A stretch of DNA of 44,441 bases from O2-02-FULL-42-9 sp038043025. GTDB taxonomy: Bacteria; Pseudomonadota; Gammaproteobacteria; UBA12402. Both the position numbers and the translations under genes were made by a program. The DNA is taken from NCBI GenBank assembly GCA_038043025.1, contig JBBTCW010000063.1, positions 1-44,441 on the forward strand, read 5' to 3'. The notes beneath the pieces are model-generated. The model was not told where the DNA came from and ran no database searches. It was given only the letters and a program-made list of their open reading frames with translations. Below are positions 16,386 through 25,318 of this stretch, in pieces. Position 1 is the stretch's first letter. Each line of letters begins with the position of its first letter.

Positions 16386-18074
16386 TTATATTCCGCCGAT
16401 GATACGCATCACTTCACTGGGGGTGGTGATGCAATTTACCGTTAACGCTAATGACTTATTTAACAACAGCTTCCCTTTCAACGCCTCTGCGGCATGATGC
16501 GCAAAAGCAGACGGATCGCTTTTACGCAAGGCTTCCATCATCGGTTCATTTAATTCCAATAATTCATAAATGCCCACGCGCCCTTTAAATCCTGTTTTAT
16601 TGCAATAACTACATCCCTTGCCATAACAAAAATCGTGATGAACGGCTTCTTCGCCGGCGATACCGATCAACCAACTTCGCTCTTGTTCGGTCAAGGTATA
16701 GGGCTCTTTACAACTATCACATACACGACGCACCAAGCGTTGCGCCAACACACCACGCAACGTCGCTGCAATTAAATACCCTTCCACCTTCATATCTAAC
16801 AAGCGCAACGCACAGCTAGCCGAATCATTCGTGTGCAATGTCGATAACACCAAATGCCCTGTTAATGCAGCACGCATCGCAATTTCAGCTGTTTCCACAT
16901 CGCGCATTTCACCCACCATGATGATGTCAGGATCTTGACGCAACATAGAACGCAACACGCGCGCAAATGAGAAATCCAGTTTTTCATTCACCTGCACCTG
17001 ATTAATACGACCCAACCGATATTCCACGGGATCTTCTGCCGTAATAATTTTTTTATCAGGAGCATTCAGCTCATTCAACATGCCATATAATGTCGTCGTT
17101 TTGCCGCTTCCCGTGGGACCGCTCACGAGAATAATTCCATTAGGCATATGCGCCAAACGCCGCACTTCTTTTAACGTATCATCGGGTAAACCCAATTGTT
17201 CTAAACTTAACATTCCACCCGACTGATCCAATAAACGCATCACGACCGATTCGCCATATTGCATGGGCAATGTCGACAAACGCACATCAATATAACGATC
17301 TCGGACTTTCATATTAAAGCGACCATCTTGCGGCATACGTCGTTCTGAAATGTTTAAGCCCGCCAACAATTTCAAACGCAAGGCAATCGCTTGCGCAATA
17401 TTTTTTTCTTTCATTTCTTGTTCATGCAAAACACCATCAATACGCTGTCGAATGCGCAGCACTTTTTCCCCTGGCTCAATATGAATATCGGATGCGTGCA
17501 TTTGAATAGCGTCTTCAAACAACGATTGCAACAACTTAATCACGGGCGCATCGACTTGATCTGCAGTCAAAGAAAGATCGGTCAACGAAATACCGCCCGC
17601 CAACTCTTCGGTCAATTTCTCGGCGAAATTACTGATATCATCCGTGCGACGATAGACAATATCTAAAATATGCAACAAATCAGATTCACGCACCAACGAT
17701 AAAAAAATGGGTTTCTTTAAGATGCGTTTTAATTCGTCCAACGCATTAATATCCAAGGGATCTACCATACCGAGCAAATAACCGTTTTTATGTTCTTTTA
17801 AAATCAACACTCGAAAGCGACGCGCATACGCTTCCGGTAAGTGTTTAGCTAAATCAAAATCCAAATCATATTTCTTTAAATTAAATAAGGGGATTTTTAA
17901 TTGTTTCGCCAAAAAATCCAACATATTGTCTTCTGTCAATATATGCAAATCAATTAATGCTCGACCTAATTTAGCGCCTGATTTTTCCTGCGCGGCCAAC
18001 GCTTTTTTTAATTGCGTCTCCGTAATTAATTTGTTCTGAACCAGCATCTCTCCCAAGAGTATCTTCTTAAACAT
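16386..18074 (-). CDS. mshE: Pilus extension ATPase, MshE/PilB/GspE family
   Basis: A 562-residue secretion ATPase. The N-terminal MshEN-type domain spans about residues 1-150. The catalytic domain has Walker A GPTGSGKTTTLYG, an Asp box, Walker B RQDPDIIMVGEMRD, and the His box LTGHLVLSTLHTNDS. A zinc-binding tetracysteine is present (CDSC and, after FCYGKG, CSYC). It powers pilus polymerisation at the inner membrane. The c-di-GMP-binding repeats of the MshEN domain are imperfect: the leading RLG is LLG in the first copy and KLG in the second. It lies between mshN and mshG; AAGAAG precedes the ATG. Confidence 0.93.
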   Translation of the reverse strand: MFKKILLGEMLVQNKLITETQLKKALAAQEKSGAKLGRALIDLHILTEDNMLDFLAKQLKIPLFNLKKYDLDFDLAKHLPEAYARRFRVLILKEHKNGYLLGMVDPLDINALDELKRILKKPIFLSLVRESDLLHILDIVYRRTDDISNFAEKLTEELAGGISLTDLSLTADQVDAPVIKLLQSLFEDAIQMHASDIHIEPGEKVLRIRQRIDGVLHEQEMKEKNIAQAIALRLKLLAGLNISERRMPQDGRFNMKVRDRYIDVRLSTLPMQYGESVVMRLLDQSGGMLSLEQLGLPDDTLKEVRRLAHMPNGIILVSGPTGSGKTTTLYGMLNELNAPDKKIITAEDPVEYRLGRINQVQVNEKLDFSFARVLRSMLRQDPDIIMVGEMRDVETAEIAMRAALTGHLVLSTLHTNDSASCALRLLDMKVEGYLIAATLRGVLAQRLVRRVCDSCKEPYTLTEQERSWLIGIAGEEAVHHDFCYGKGCSYCNKTGFKGRVGIYELLELNEPMMEALRKSDPSAFAHHAAEALKGKLLLNKSLALTVNCITTPSEVMRIIGGI

Positions 18075-18082
18075 GATCTTCT

Positions 18083-19306
18083 TTAACCCCCTAATTGCCG
18101 TATGCGCTCTATTGCATATGACTGTAAATTTGGATTTAAATCATCCGCTGACATAGCATGCTTATAGGCATCAATCGCCGCATTCGGGTTATTGATGCTT
18201 TCAAACGCGACGGCTAACCCAAACCACCAACGTCCATTGGTATTATCCACTTCTAATAGTTGTCCATACATGCCCGCTGCCTTATCACCTTGCCCTAAGC
18301 GCTGTTGCACCGCCGCCATCAACGCATAATAGTTAGGATAGGTATCAATCGAGGGAGAGTGTTTGCGTAACAATACGAGCGCATCTTGGGCCTGACCGAT
18401 GGATAACAATAATCGCGCTTTTAATTCAATAAAAGGTGTATAGGATGCATGCTGTTCTAGTCCATCTTGCAAAACCTGATCCACTTCATCAAAACGCTGC
18501 TGATTCAACAATAAAATTGATAAGGATGTTCTGGCTTCAAGATAATCTGGTTTTTTAATCAATACTTGCTTTAAAGCATCAATGCCCGCATCGATACGAT
18601 TTTGTGTCACTAAATTCAACGCGTTTTGATAATCTTCCTCAATCGGATTAACGACGGCTTTTATTTGTTCTATTTTTTCTTCTTCCGCCGGAATGCTGTG
18701 ATTATTTAACTGCATCACCAACGCAACTTGTTCCCCTTCTTTTAATTCCAGACGATACATTTCCGTCTCTGGAATCACCTTAAAAATCAGCGCAACGCCA
18801 TCCGGTGTTTCTTTTTCGCTGAATGATTTGATAATGGGATCCCTGACAGGCAACAATGGCTCACTCTGCAGATGGGTCTTCGCTAACATTAATGTTAACG
18901 TCTGATGATTGTCACCGGTTTCTAATTGATAATGAACACTTTTGTCTAAAGCCATATTGACCGTCGTCGTATCGTCTTTATGGTTTATTGCAACACTCAT
19001 CAACACAGCAGATTGCCCAGTCACCGCTGTATCTACTGCAGCCGGCATATCCGGTTTATTCTGGAACGACATGGGTGAAACGGACATCACAGAATGCACC
19101 CATTTAAAACGCGGCACCCAAACCAATAAAAACACCACCAATGCCAATAATAAAAACAAATAAATATTACGCCAGCGCTTTCGCTTGATTCGCTCTGTAT
19201 GCTTTTTCTCATCAAAATGCGAAATGATCGTCGCATGTTGAGAGTTATTCTCGCCGGACGACTTTCGTTTATTTAAGTCTTGTAGTACATTGTTAAGTAA
19301 ACTCAT
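18083..19306 (-). CDS. mshN: MshN-like TPR protein of pilus biogenesis
   Basis: A 407-residue protein with a short cytoplasmic basic N-terminus, one membrane anchor (IYLFLLLALVVFLLVW, about residues 49-64) and a periplasmic part. Residues 110-210 are beta-rich (AMIN-like appearance, VHYQLETGDNHQTLTLML). Residues 230-400 form TPR repeats (NALNLVTQNRIDAGIDALKQ, YLEARTSLSILLLNQQRFDE, ALMAAVQQRLGQGDKAAGMY). MshN proteins probably link the secretin to the inner-membrane complex. Its position between mshM and mshE supports the name. Confidence 0.83.
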   Translation of the reverse strand: MSLLNNVLQDLNKRKSSGENNSQHATIISHFDEKKHTERIKRKRWRNIYLFLLLALVVFLLVWVPRFKWVHSVMSVSPMSFQNKPDMPAAVDTAVTGQSAVLMSVAINHKDDTTTVNMALDKSVHYQLETGDNHQTLTLMLAKTHLQSEPLLPVRDPIIKSFSEKETPDGVALIFKVIPETEMYRLELKEGEQVALVMQLNNHSIPAEEEKIEQIKAVVNPIEEDYQNALNLVTQNRIDAGIDALKQVLIKKPDYLEARTSLSILLLNQQRFDEVDQVLQDGLEQHASYTPFIELKARLLLSIGQAQDALVLLRKHSPSIDTYPNYYALMAAVQQRLGQGDKAAGMYGQLLEVDNTNGRWWFGLAVAFESINNPNAAIDAYKHAMSADDLNPNLQSYAIERIRQLGG

Positions 19307-19320
19307 GCCATATCTTCATA

Positions 19321-20244
19321 TTAAAATCTAAATAAATAAGCCCAATAGTAATAACCAGCCACTGTAAACACCGCTAATCCCGTTAAAATATATACTATTG
19401 AATTTTTCTTTTTAGCACTGACTAATAATCCATCGGTGATTTCCTGACTGTCCATCACTGCTTGCGACATGGATTTATGGCCCACCATGTAATCCCCAAA
19501 ACCATAACTCGCCAACATGGCTTTATGGCATAAAATATTAATGACGCGAGGGATGCCGCCGCTCGCATGAAATAACAAACGAATCGCTTTGTTCGTTAAT
19601 AATTTTCCTTGTGCATAGCCTGCCACTGCAAGCCGATGATACACATAGGAATGCAAATCTTCGCGCGTCAATGGCTTTAAATAATAAGAAAATGTAATGC
19701 GTTGGTTCAGCTGTCTAAACCGATGTTGATTGAGTCGCACGTTCAATTCGGGCTGACCAAACAACACAATCTGCAACAACTCATCGGTGTCTGTTTCTAA
19801 ATTGGTTAATAATCGCAGGGCTTCTAAACTGTCATCCGATAATGCCTGCGCTTCATCGATCACCAATAACACCCGCTTCCCCTCATGATGTAGTTCTAAT
19901 AATCTATCGGCGATGAGTTTAATCAATTGAAATTGTTCCACACTTTCCGGCAAATCGACCCCTAATTCTCTCGCAAATGCTTTTCGCAACTCGCCCGGCG
20001 TCACATCGGGACTCGAAATATAAATTGGCATATAACGCACATCGAGTGCATCTAAAAATTTACGGCATAGTATCGTTTTTCCAGAACCCACTTCGCCAAT
20101 CACTTTAATAAATCCTTCGCCCATTTTAACGCCAAACAACAACACATCGAGCGCCTCTTGATAACACGGCAAATGGCAAAAGAACTCTGTATTCGGCGTT
20201 AACGAAAACGGAAATTTACTTATTTTAAAATGTTCTAAATACAT
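19321..20244 (-). CDS. mshM: MshM/ExeA-like AAA ATPase
   Basis: A 307-residue ATPase. It begins MYLEHFKISKFPFSLTPNTE, the N-terminal signature of ExeA/MshM. Walker A is GEVGSGKTILC (about residues 50-60) and Walker B is VLLVIDEAQALSDD. GGIPRVINILCHKAMLASYG is the sensor-2-like segment. A single membrane segment (VYILTGLAVFTVAGYYYWAY) lies at the C-terminus. ExeA homologues help assemble secretins across peptidoglycan, which fits its place directly after the secretin gene. GGGAGG precedes the ATG. Confidence 0.9.
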   Translation of the reverse strand: MYLEHFKISKFPFSLTPNTEFFCHLPCYQEALDVLLFGVKMGEGFIKVIGEVGSGKTILCRKFLDALDVRYMPIYISSPDVTPGELRKAFARELGVDLPESVEQFQLIKLIADRLLELHHEGKRVLLVIDEAQALSDDSLEALRLLTNLETDTDELLQIVLFGQPELNVRLNQHRFRQLNQRITFSYYLKPLTREDLHSYVYHRLAVAGYAQGKLLTNKAIRLLFHASGGIPRVINILCHKAMLASYGFGDYMVGHKSMSQAVMDSQEITDGLLVSAKKKNSIVYILTGLAVFTVAGYYYWAYLFRF

Positions 20245-20253
20245 AATGCCTCC

Positions 20254-21927
20254 CTACCATCGCGGCCTACCTTTGGCACCAGAAATTTTCGGATCATCGA
20301 CCGACTCAAACGCACGATCCATGCTCTTGAACTTCTGAGCCGCATCATTAATCTGTTCGCTCCAGGTATTATTTTGCACAACCACCGGCCTTAATAAGAT
20401 CACTAATTCTGTTTTATCAAAGCTCTGATCGGTACGTTTAAACAACGAACCAATCACCGGCAAGTTACTTAAAAACGGCGTGTTACCTTTTTCTTCACTA
20501 CTCTTGTTTTCCATCAACCCGCCAATCACAATAATCTGACCGTTTTTAGCGTGCACCACATCATCGGATTCGCGAATTTTACTGAGCGCAAGCGGCAACG
20601 ATTGTGGTTTACCGCTCACGGTAAATGTTTTTGTTTGATCTGTAACGGCACTGATCACCGGATGAATATGCAACGTTACATCTCCATTGGTCGAAATCTG
20701 CGGCGTCACATCCAATGAAATACCCGAAAAAAATGGCGTCAATGTCAGATTTTGCGACGTCGTTGCATCACTGCCAGAACCCGTGGTCGTGCTCGATACA
20801 TCCGTCACGAAGAATTCATCGCTACCGACCTTAATCACCGCCATCTGATTATTCATGGTAGAAATACGCGGGTTCGATAAGGTTTGCACATTCCCTTGTG
20901 TCGATAACAAATCAATAATCGTCGAAAACGCATTACCAAAATGCATATCTAATGTAAAAATTTTACGGGTAATCGCCGTCAAATCAGTCGACAACGCCGA
21001 TCGACCTGTTTGTGATACACCCAACACCGTCCAATCAATGCCGGCTTTATAACCCGATTTGAGTTGCACTTCTAAAATCTTCGCTTCTAATATGACCTGT
21101 TGTGACATATTCGCTTGCAAGGAATCTAAATAATGCGCAACCGATGCAAATTCATTGGGATACGCTTTTACAATAACCAATCCCGCATCGCTGTTCACAA
21201 TCACTTGATGTCCATCCTTATCACCTACCAGCAAGGTTAATGTCGCGGTCAATGTTTTCCAAAAATCAGATTCTGATGTGGTGGAAATTTTACTCGTGGG
21301 GGCAACTGAATTGGTTGTAGAGGAGGCAGCTGTACCGCTGCCACTCACTTTTTGACTCATCTGCCCTGAACTCACCAACACATTCGATTCTCCTTTACGA
21401 TCAATATCTAAATAATTGACGGTAAATGTACGCGTTTCTAATTGCGGAGGATAAATTTGATAACCATAAGATGTTTTATCATATTGATAGCCATAATTTT
21501 GTTGCACGGCATCTAACACATCGGGAATGGTCACATTATTCAAATTCAATGAAATATCTCCCTCAATCTTAGGGCTCACCACCATGTTATATTTTGTCCC
21601 TTTCACCAGCCCTAGAAAAAAGTCACGCGCCGATATATTTTTAACAGCAATATTAAATCGCGCTTCTGATTTTTCTCCCTGTATCGGTTTTTGAACAGAT
21701 AACGCCGGTAACAATGCATCAGACACATCCTGAGGCACATTGGTGGCATGAAGTTTTTCTAATTGCTCATTCTGTTTTTCAGATTTCGAAAGAATCGTCT
21801 CAACATCATGCATGGTATGTTCGCCTGCATACGAACTATTATCGGTCACCGACGCACAAACCGGCAAAAAAATACTGCAAAGCAATAGCACATAAATGAT
21901 GTTGATCATCTGATGTAAAATTTTCAT
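20254..21927 (-). CDS. mshL: MshL-type outer membrane secretin
   Basis: A 557-residue secretin with a signal peptide of about 26 residues. An STN-like N-domain (NISARDFFLGLVKGTKYNMV, residues ~93-150) is followed by a second N-domain (NSDAGLVIVKAYPNEFASVA). The C-terminal secretin core includes LSTQGNVQTLSNPRISTMNN, DVTPQISTNGDVTLHIHP and a VIGGLMENKSSEEKGNTPFL gate/transmembrane region ending TELVILLRPVVV. It forms the outer membrane channel for the pilus. The ATG overlaps the mshK stop by 4 bases. The Ser/Thr-rich stretch at 190-220 looks like a flexible linker. Confidence 0.93.
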   Translation of the reverse strand: MKILHQMINIIYVLLLCSIFLPVCASVTDNSSYAGEHTMHDVETILSKSEKQNEQLEKLHATNVPQDVSDALLPALSVQKPIQGEKSEARFNIAVKNISARDFFLGLVKGTKYNMVVSPKIEGDISLNLNNVTIPDVLDAVQQNYGYQYDKTSYGYQIYPPQLETRTFTVNYLDIDRKGESNVLVSSGQMSQKVSGSGTAASSTTNSVAPTSKISTTSESDFWKTLTATLTLLVGDKDGHQVIVNSDAGLVIVKAYPNEFASVAHYLDSLQANMSQQVILEAKILEVQLKSGYKAGIDWTVLGVSQTGRSALSTDLTAITRKIFTLDMHFGNAFSTIIDLLSTQGNVQTLSNPRISTMNNQMAVIKVGSDEFFVTDVSSTTTGSGSDATTSQNLTLTPFFSGISLDVTPQISTNGDVTLHIHPVISAVTDQTKTFTVSGKPQSLPLALSKIRESDDVVHAKNGQIIVIGGLMENKSSEEKGNTPFLSNLPVIGSLFKRTDQSFDKTELVILLRPVVVQNNTWSEQINDAAQKFKSMDRAFESVDDPKISGAKGRPRW

Positions 21928-22271
21928 GGCGAAACGCTCTCCTCAATCGGTTGTTTCACATCTGAATAGAGCGAAACGGTGAATTCACCTTCGGCGTCTT
22001 TAAAATCTACCGCAGAAGACGTAATCGCCATCACCGTTATGTTATCCACGATATCCCCTGTCTGTACATACTGTCCGTTGACCACCGCAATATTTCTATC
22101 CAATGAAGATAGAATAGCGCTCAGTGTCACATCGGATCGATCATCCATGGATGCAGAAGTCTCTGAAAAAGAATTTATACTCGCGGGTTGTGTCGGATCA
22201 CGCCACCCAAAGCTCGTGGCAACCAGGAAGAGTAACGGCATGCTAATGATGGTACAAAGGCGCGTCTTCAT
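21924..22271 (-). CDS. mshK: MshK-like periplasmic pilus protein
   Basis: A 115-residue exported protein: signal peptide MKTRLCTIISMPLLFLVATS, then RDPTQP, the short motif at the mature N-terminus of MshK/PilP/GspC-like proteins, and an HR-like beta domain (LSAILSSLDRNIAVVNGQYVQTGDIVDN). PilP-class proteins bind the PilN-PilO dimer and the secretin. Its ATG overlaps the mshJ stop by 4 bases with GGAGGGG as ribosome-binding site, and it overlaps mshL downstream, so the three are tightly coupled. Confidence 0.85.
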   Translation of the reverse strand: MKTRLCTIISMPLLFLVATSFGWRDPTQPASINSFSETSASMDDRSDVTLSAILSSLDRNIAVVNGQYVQTGDIVDNITVMAITSSAVDFKDAEGEFTVSLYSDVKQPIEESVSP

Positions 22272-23041
22272 ACAACCCCTCCCGACGAATCGGGCGATGA
22301 CATCGCCTGTGTCTCCTGGTTTTTCGGTATCTCCTCATAGTGAGGCTGAGTATATTTCAGCAATGTGTGTACCTGCAATGTCACTTGCGCCTCAGGATAA
22401 GTCTTCACTTCATAGTCTATGCTGTCCCATAACACTCGCCATTTTTTAGTGTTTTCAAGCGCTTGTAAATATTTTAACGTATCCGCATAATTTCCCTGAA
22501 ATACAAACTCAATGCCCTGCTGCAATAACATGTAATTTTCAGCAGATATTTCTCCACTCGGCGATGCAAGATTTTTAGCCGGCAGATTTCTCAAACTAAC
22601 AAACTTTAAATGCCCTTCATTTTTTAACACCGTTTTTAATAATTCTGCCATTTGATTGGCCGGCACCACACCCCCTGTTATTTTCGTAACCTGCGCATCC
22701 AACGCTGTTAATTCTGTCTGCAGTGCTTTTTGCCGCTGCAATTGTTTTAACCCCTCCTCGCCGGCCAACAATCCTCTATATTTTCCTTGAAACAACTGTA
22801 ATTGCTTGGTTTGCGTATCCAACTGAACAGTCAGCTGTTTTTTTGCTTGCATAAGAGGCGAAAAAAATAATAAATATCCGAGGAATAAAATCAAAAATAT
22901 CGATGCCATTAAGATAACACGTCTTTCGCTCAGAGTTCCCGCATCAATGCGCTGAGCGAGAAAACGAAAAACATTGCCATAACGCTTACTGACGGCGATC
23001 ATCGTCTGACTGTTTAACTTTGTTGCACTACCGCTTACCAT
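22268..23041 (-). CDS. mshJ: MshJ/PilO-like pilus assembly protein
   Basis: A 257-residue bitopic protein with one membrane span (ILMASIFLILFLGYLLFFSPL, about residues 43-63). A coiled coil runs to about residue 120 (QLTVQLDTQTKQLQLFQ onward), and a periplasmic ferredoxin-like domain ends with LKYLQALENTKKWRVLWDSI. This matches MshJ, the PilO counterpart that pairs with the PilN-like protein encoded just upstream. AGAGG lies 6 bases before the ATG. The start with its 30-residue cytoplasmic tail is the only good one. Confidence 0.87.
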   Translation of the reverse strand: MVSGSATKLNSQTMIAVSKRYGNVFRFLAQRIDAGTLSERRVILMASIFLILFLGYLLFFSPLMQAKKQLTVQLDTQTKQLQLFQGKYRGLLAGEEGLKQLQRQKALQTELTALDAQVTKITGGVVPANQMAELLKTVLKNEGHLKFVSLRNLPAKNLASPSGEISAENYMLLQQGIEFVFQGNYADTLKYLQALENTKKWRVLWDSIDYEVKTYPEAQVTLQVHTLLKYTQPHYEEIPKNQETQAMSSPDSSGGVV

Positions 23042-23055
23042 TATCCTCTGCCCTA

Positions 23056-23670
23056 CTATTCTGTATTCAATGTAAACTTAATCACTTTTTTTTCCTGCGA
23101 TGTTTTTTCTGGATCATCGGGTGTTTTAACCATTTCAGACAACTTTAATTTTTTTGAACCAAATACTTTGCCTTGGTAGAGTGTTTTCATAAAGCTTAAA
23201 ATATCGTCGGCACGAAACGCTAAACCGGTCAGCTGGACATATTCTCCTCCCTCTTGTAGCCTAATCCGATTCAACCAAACATTCGACATGATATCTTTCC
23301 CTAATTCGTCGAAATAGGATGAAAATCCATTTCCATTAGATATCTCGGATTGATTCAACACAGACAACACCCGCTGTCTTAATTCCATTTCTTTTTCAAA
23401 ATTTTTGATTTGCTGCGCCAAATTATCGGCCTCTACTTTGTGGGCTCCATTTTTTTTTCCATCTTCCAGTATCGATGCTTCGACCATCGATTGCTCGGCT
23501 TGCAAAACGATCAACCGTTGACTCAACACCCGTTTTTGCATAAGCATATAACCATAAACCAATAGCAGTATTATCAGAAACAACACATTGATTTTTAAAA
23601 TACTCATCGAGCATAGCTTTACCTTTTCGACGGTGGGGATGATCCGAACTAAATTAATGCGCTGATTCAT
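23056..23670 (-). CDS. PilN-like fimbrial assembly protein
   Basis: A 204-residue protein beginning MNQRINLVRIIPTVE, the short cytoplasmic motif by which PilN binds PilM. A membrane helix (VLFLIILLLVYGYML) and a periplasmic coiled coil (VLQAEQSMVEASILEDGKKN) follow, then a small alpha/beta domain (NVWLNRIRLQEGGEYVQLTG). The ATG at 23670 is preferred over 23694 because AGGAG lies 6 bases upstream. It overlaps the end of the C-terminal MshI fragment gene by 17 bases and is followed by mshJ. PilM-N-O-P partners are thus all present. Confidence 0.83.
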   Translation of the reverse strand: MNQRINLVRIIPTVEKVKLCSMSILKINVLFLIILLLVYGYMLMQKRVLSQRLIVLQAEQSMVEASILEDGKKNGAHKVEADNLAQQIKNFEKEMELRQRVLSVLNQSEISNGNGFSSYFDELGKDIMSNVWLNRIRLQEGGEYVQLTGLAFRADDILSFMKTLYQGKVFGSKKLKLSEMVKTPDDPEKTSQEKKVIKFTLNTE

Positions 23671-24040
23671 CGCCGTCTCCTGCTGGTTTTTCATTTAAAC
23701 CCAAAATACCTCCCCATAATGCGAAACAGTCCATTTGATATTCTAAATCTAAATTTTCCTTTCCCTGTAAAATCTTTTGAACATCGAGCATATCCACTGG
23801 CATGGGCATCTGTTGTTGGAGTGCTGCCAAAATTTTGGGTTGCTCCGAAAAAATGGGATCTAAAATCAATTTATCAGGAGCCGCAATACCTAATTGCGTA
23901 CGACAAAATTCTATTGAACGCTGTAATTCTGATACAATATCTTTAATATTTTGTGCAGAAAATTGAGATAGCAATTGACGTTTTGACATCGTCAACTCTT
24001 CCGCTCCCTGAAATTTTTTCGATGGGTTATCGTTACTCAT
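23654..24040 (-). CDS. C-terminal half of an MshI/PilM-like protein, separate gene
   Basis: A 128-residue protein. FSAQNIKDIVSELQRSIEFC and PDKLILDPIFSEQ, followed by MPMPVDMLDVQKI and ending FALWGGILG, correspond to the C-terminal part of the actin-like MshI/PilM fold. The upstream gene holds the N-terminal part in a different frame. The ATG at 24040 lies in ATGAGTAA, overlapping the upstream stop by 8 bases, and is preceded by GGAGGGCAGG, a very strong ribosome-binding site. This looks like a maintained split rather than a sequencing frameshift. The product probably joins the N-terminal half to rebuild one PilM-like unit. Confidence 0.75.
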   Translation of the reverse strand: MSNDNPSKKFQGAEELTMSKRQLLSQFSAQNIKDIVSELQRSIEFCRTQLGIAAPDKLILDPIFSEQPKILAALQQQMPMPVDMLDVQKILQGKENLDLEYQMDCFALWGGILGLNEKPAGDGDESAH

Positions 24041-25007
24041 CCTGCCCTCCCTCTGACGACTGACGACGCTTTTGATCTGCAATCAATGTCGAAAACGAAT
24101 CTGTCGTCGATTCGTCGGATGCAATATTTTCTAAATCCAGTGAAAGCGCATCCTGTTCATGTTTCGCGGGAATCGCAGCAGTTTCTGGCCGCGAGCTCTC
24201 GGGCCGGGGTTCGTCGACTTTTGCTTCACTTGTCGACTCTACTTCCGGATAATCATCATTGTTTTCATCCGCTGTCTCGATCTGTTTATCTCTCTTCTGC
24301 TCACCACTCTCCTCTGATGACAATGCATGATCCAGCACCTCGCGTATATCATCGCTTGAAGGAATCTCAAAACCATCAGCATCCGATACTAAACAACGCT
24401 CTAGTGCGAGCATCTGATTATGAATCGCAATGACATGAGTACCCTGCAAACTCATAAACAATGAGGCTATACCTTTACTGCTATCATTTAAGCCATTTAA
24501 CGCATGCGTAATAGCCAGCTCTAAAATATCAACAGCGACTAACTTTAAACCCACTGCTTGAATTAAATCCGCGATCGTTTTTAAGAAAGATAGCCGCGTA
24601 ACGACAACATAGGTTTTAGCCGTCCGTCCCGATTGCGTCGGCGCATCAAATACATCAATGCCGGCATCTGCCACAGGAAAATCAATAAAATCCAACGCCA
24701 CCCAGCGGCAAGCCTTCTGCAATTCCGCTTTATCCACCTCCGGCGTATCAATCAGTAACAAACGATAATCGCTCGGCTGTAACACACAGACGCAATCCAA
24801 ATCAGCTAATTCATTTTCATCCACATAGCGCTGCAGAATATTTTTTTTCTGATCAGAATCCGAACATTTAAGGAACGTTACATGATTTAACACAAAACCA
24901 TTTTTGATGGGTAAAAAATGCGCAATCAAGATTCCATCGGATCTAAAAGTGAGACTCATCATTCCTGGTAATTTTTTGCGCGTATATTTTTTCCACAACT
25001 TCCACAT
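24033..25007 (-). CDS. mshI: N-terminal half of an MshI/PilM-like protein with acidic tail
   Basis: A 324-residue protein. Residues 1-220 match the N-terminal part of MshI: DYRLLLIDTPEVDKAELQKA, CRWVALDFIDFPVADAGIDV, VVTRLSFLKTIADLIQAVGL and VDILELAITHALN. MshI is the cytoplasmic actin-like partner of PilN. Residues ~225-324 form a charged, Glu/Asp/Ser-rich low-complexity tail with no visible fold. The conserved C-terminal part of the family is encoded by the next gene. It is the first gene of the large assembly operon; repeats fill the 311 bp upstream. Confidence 0.8.
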   Translation of the reverse strand: MWKLWKKYTRKKLPGMMSLTFRSDGILIAHFLPIKNGFVLNHVTFLKCSDSDQKKNILQRYVDENELADLDCVCVLQPSDYRLLLIDTPEVDKAELQKACRWVALDFIDFPVADAGIDVFDAPTQSGRTAKTYVVVTRLSFLKTIADLIQAVGLKLVAVDILELAITHALNGLNDSSKGIASLFMSLQGTHVIAIHNQMLALERCLVSDADGFEIPSSDDIREVLDHALSSEESGEQKRDKQIETADENNDDYPEVESTSEAKVDEPRPESSRPETAAIPAKHEQDALSLDLENIASDESTTDSFSTLIADQKRRQSSEGGQDE

Positions 25008-25318
25008 TTACTTCTACATCCCTATAAACACACCCTGTATATATCTTTAATATAGAGGGAAGTCAGCAAAAAAGCCACCACTTAGACTCATTAACTCACT
25101 GAAAAGCTTACTCAATTTCGTAAAAAAACAGAGATCAATTATCCATGATTTCAGATGAACACTTTGCGTCCGAGGTAAGCAAGTTGTCATCCCGCGACTT
25201 GATCGCGGGATCCAGAAAAATTTATATTGTTGTCATCCCGCGACTTGATCGCGGCATCCAGAAAAATTTATATTAAAGATGACGAAAGATTGCATGTGCT
25301 TCGCACATTTCATCCGGG
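25008..25318. repeat. Intergenic repeat block between pilT and mshI
   Basis: No gene is seen. At 25184-25274 a 46-bp unit is present twice in tandem; each begins TTGTCATCCCGCGACTTGAT and ends with AGAAAAATTTATATT. The first has a complete CCGCGA/TCGCGG palindrome and the second is changed by one base (GCGGC). At 25151-25180 TCAGATGAAC and GAGGTAAGC mark a decayed right end of the 108-bp family. The part at 25020-25100 probably carries the promoter of the mshI operon (candidate TTGCTG about 18 bp from GATATA on the minus strand, weak). Confidence 0.75.
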
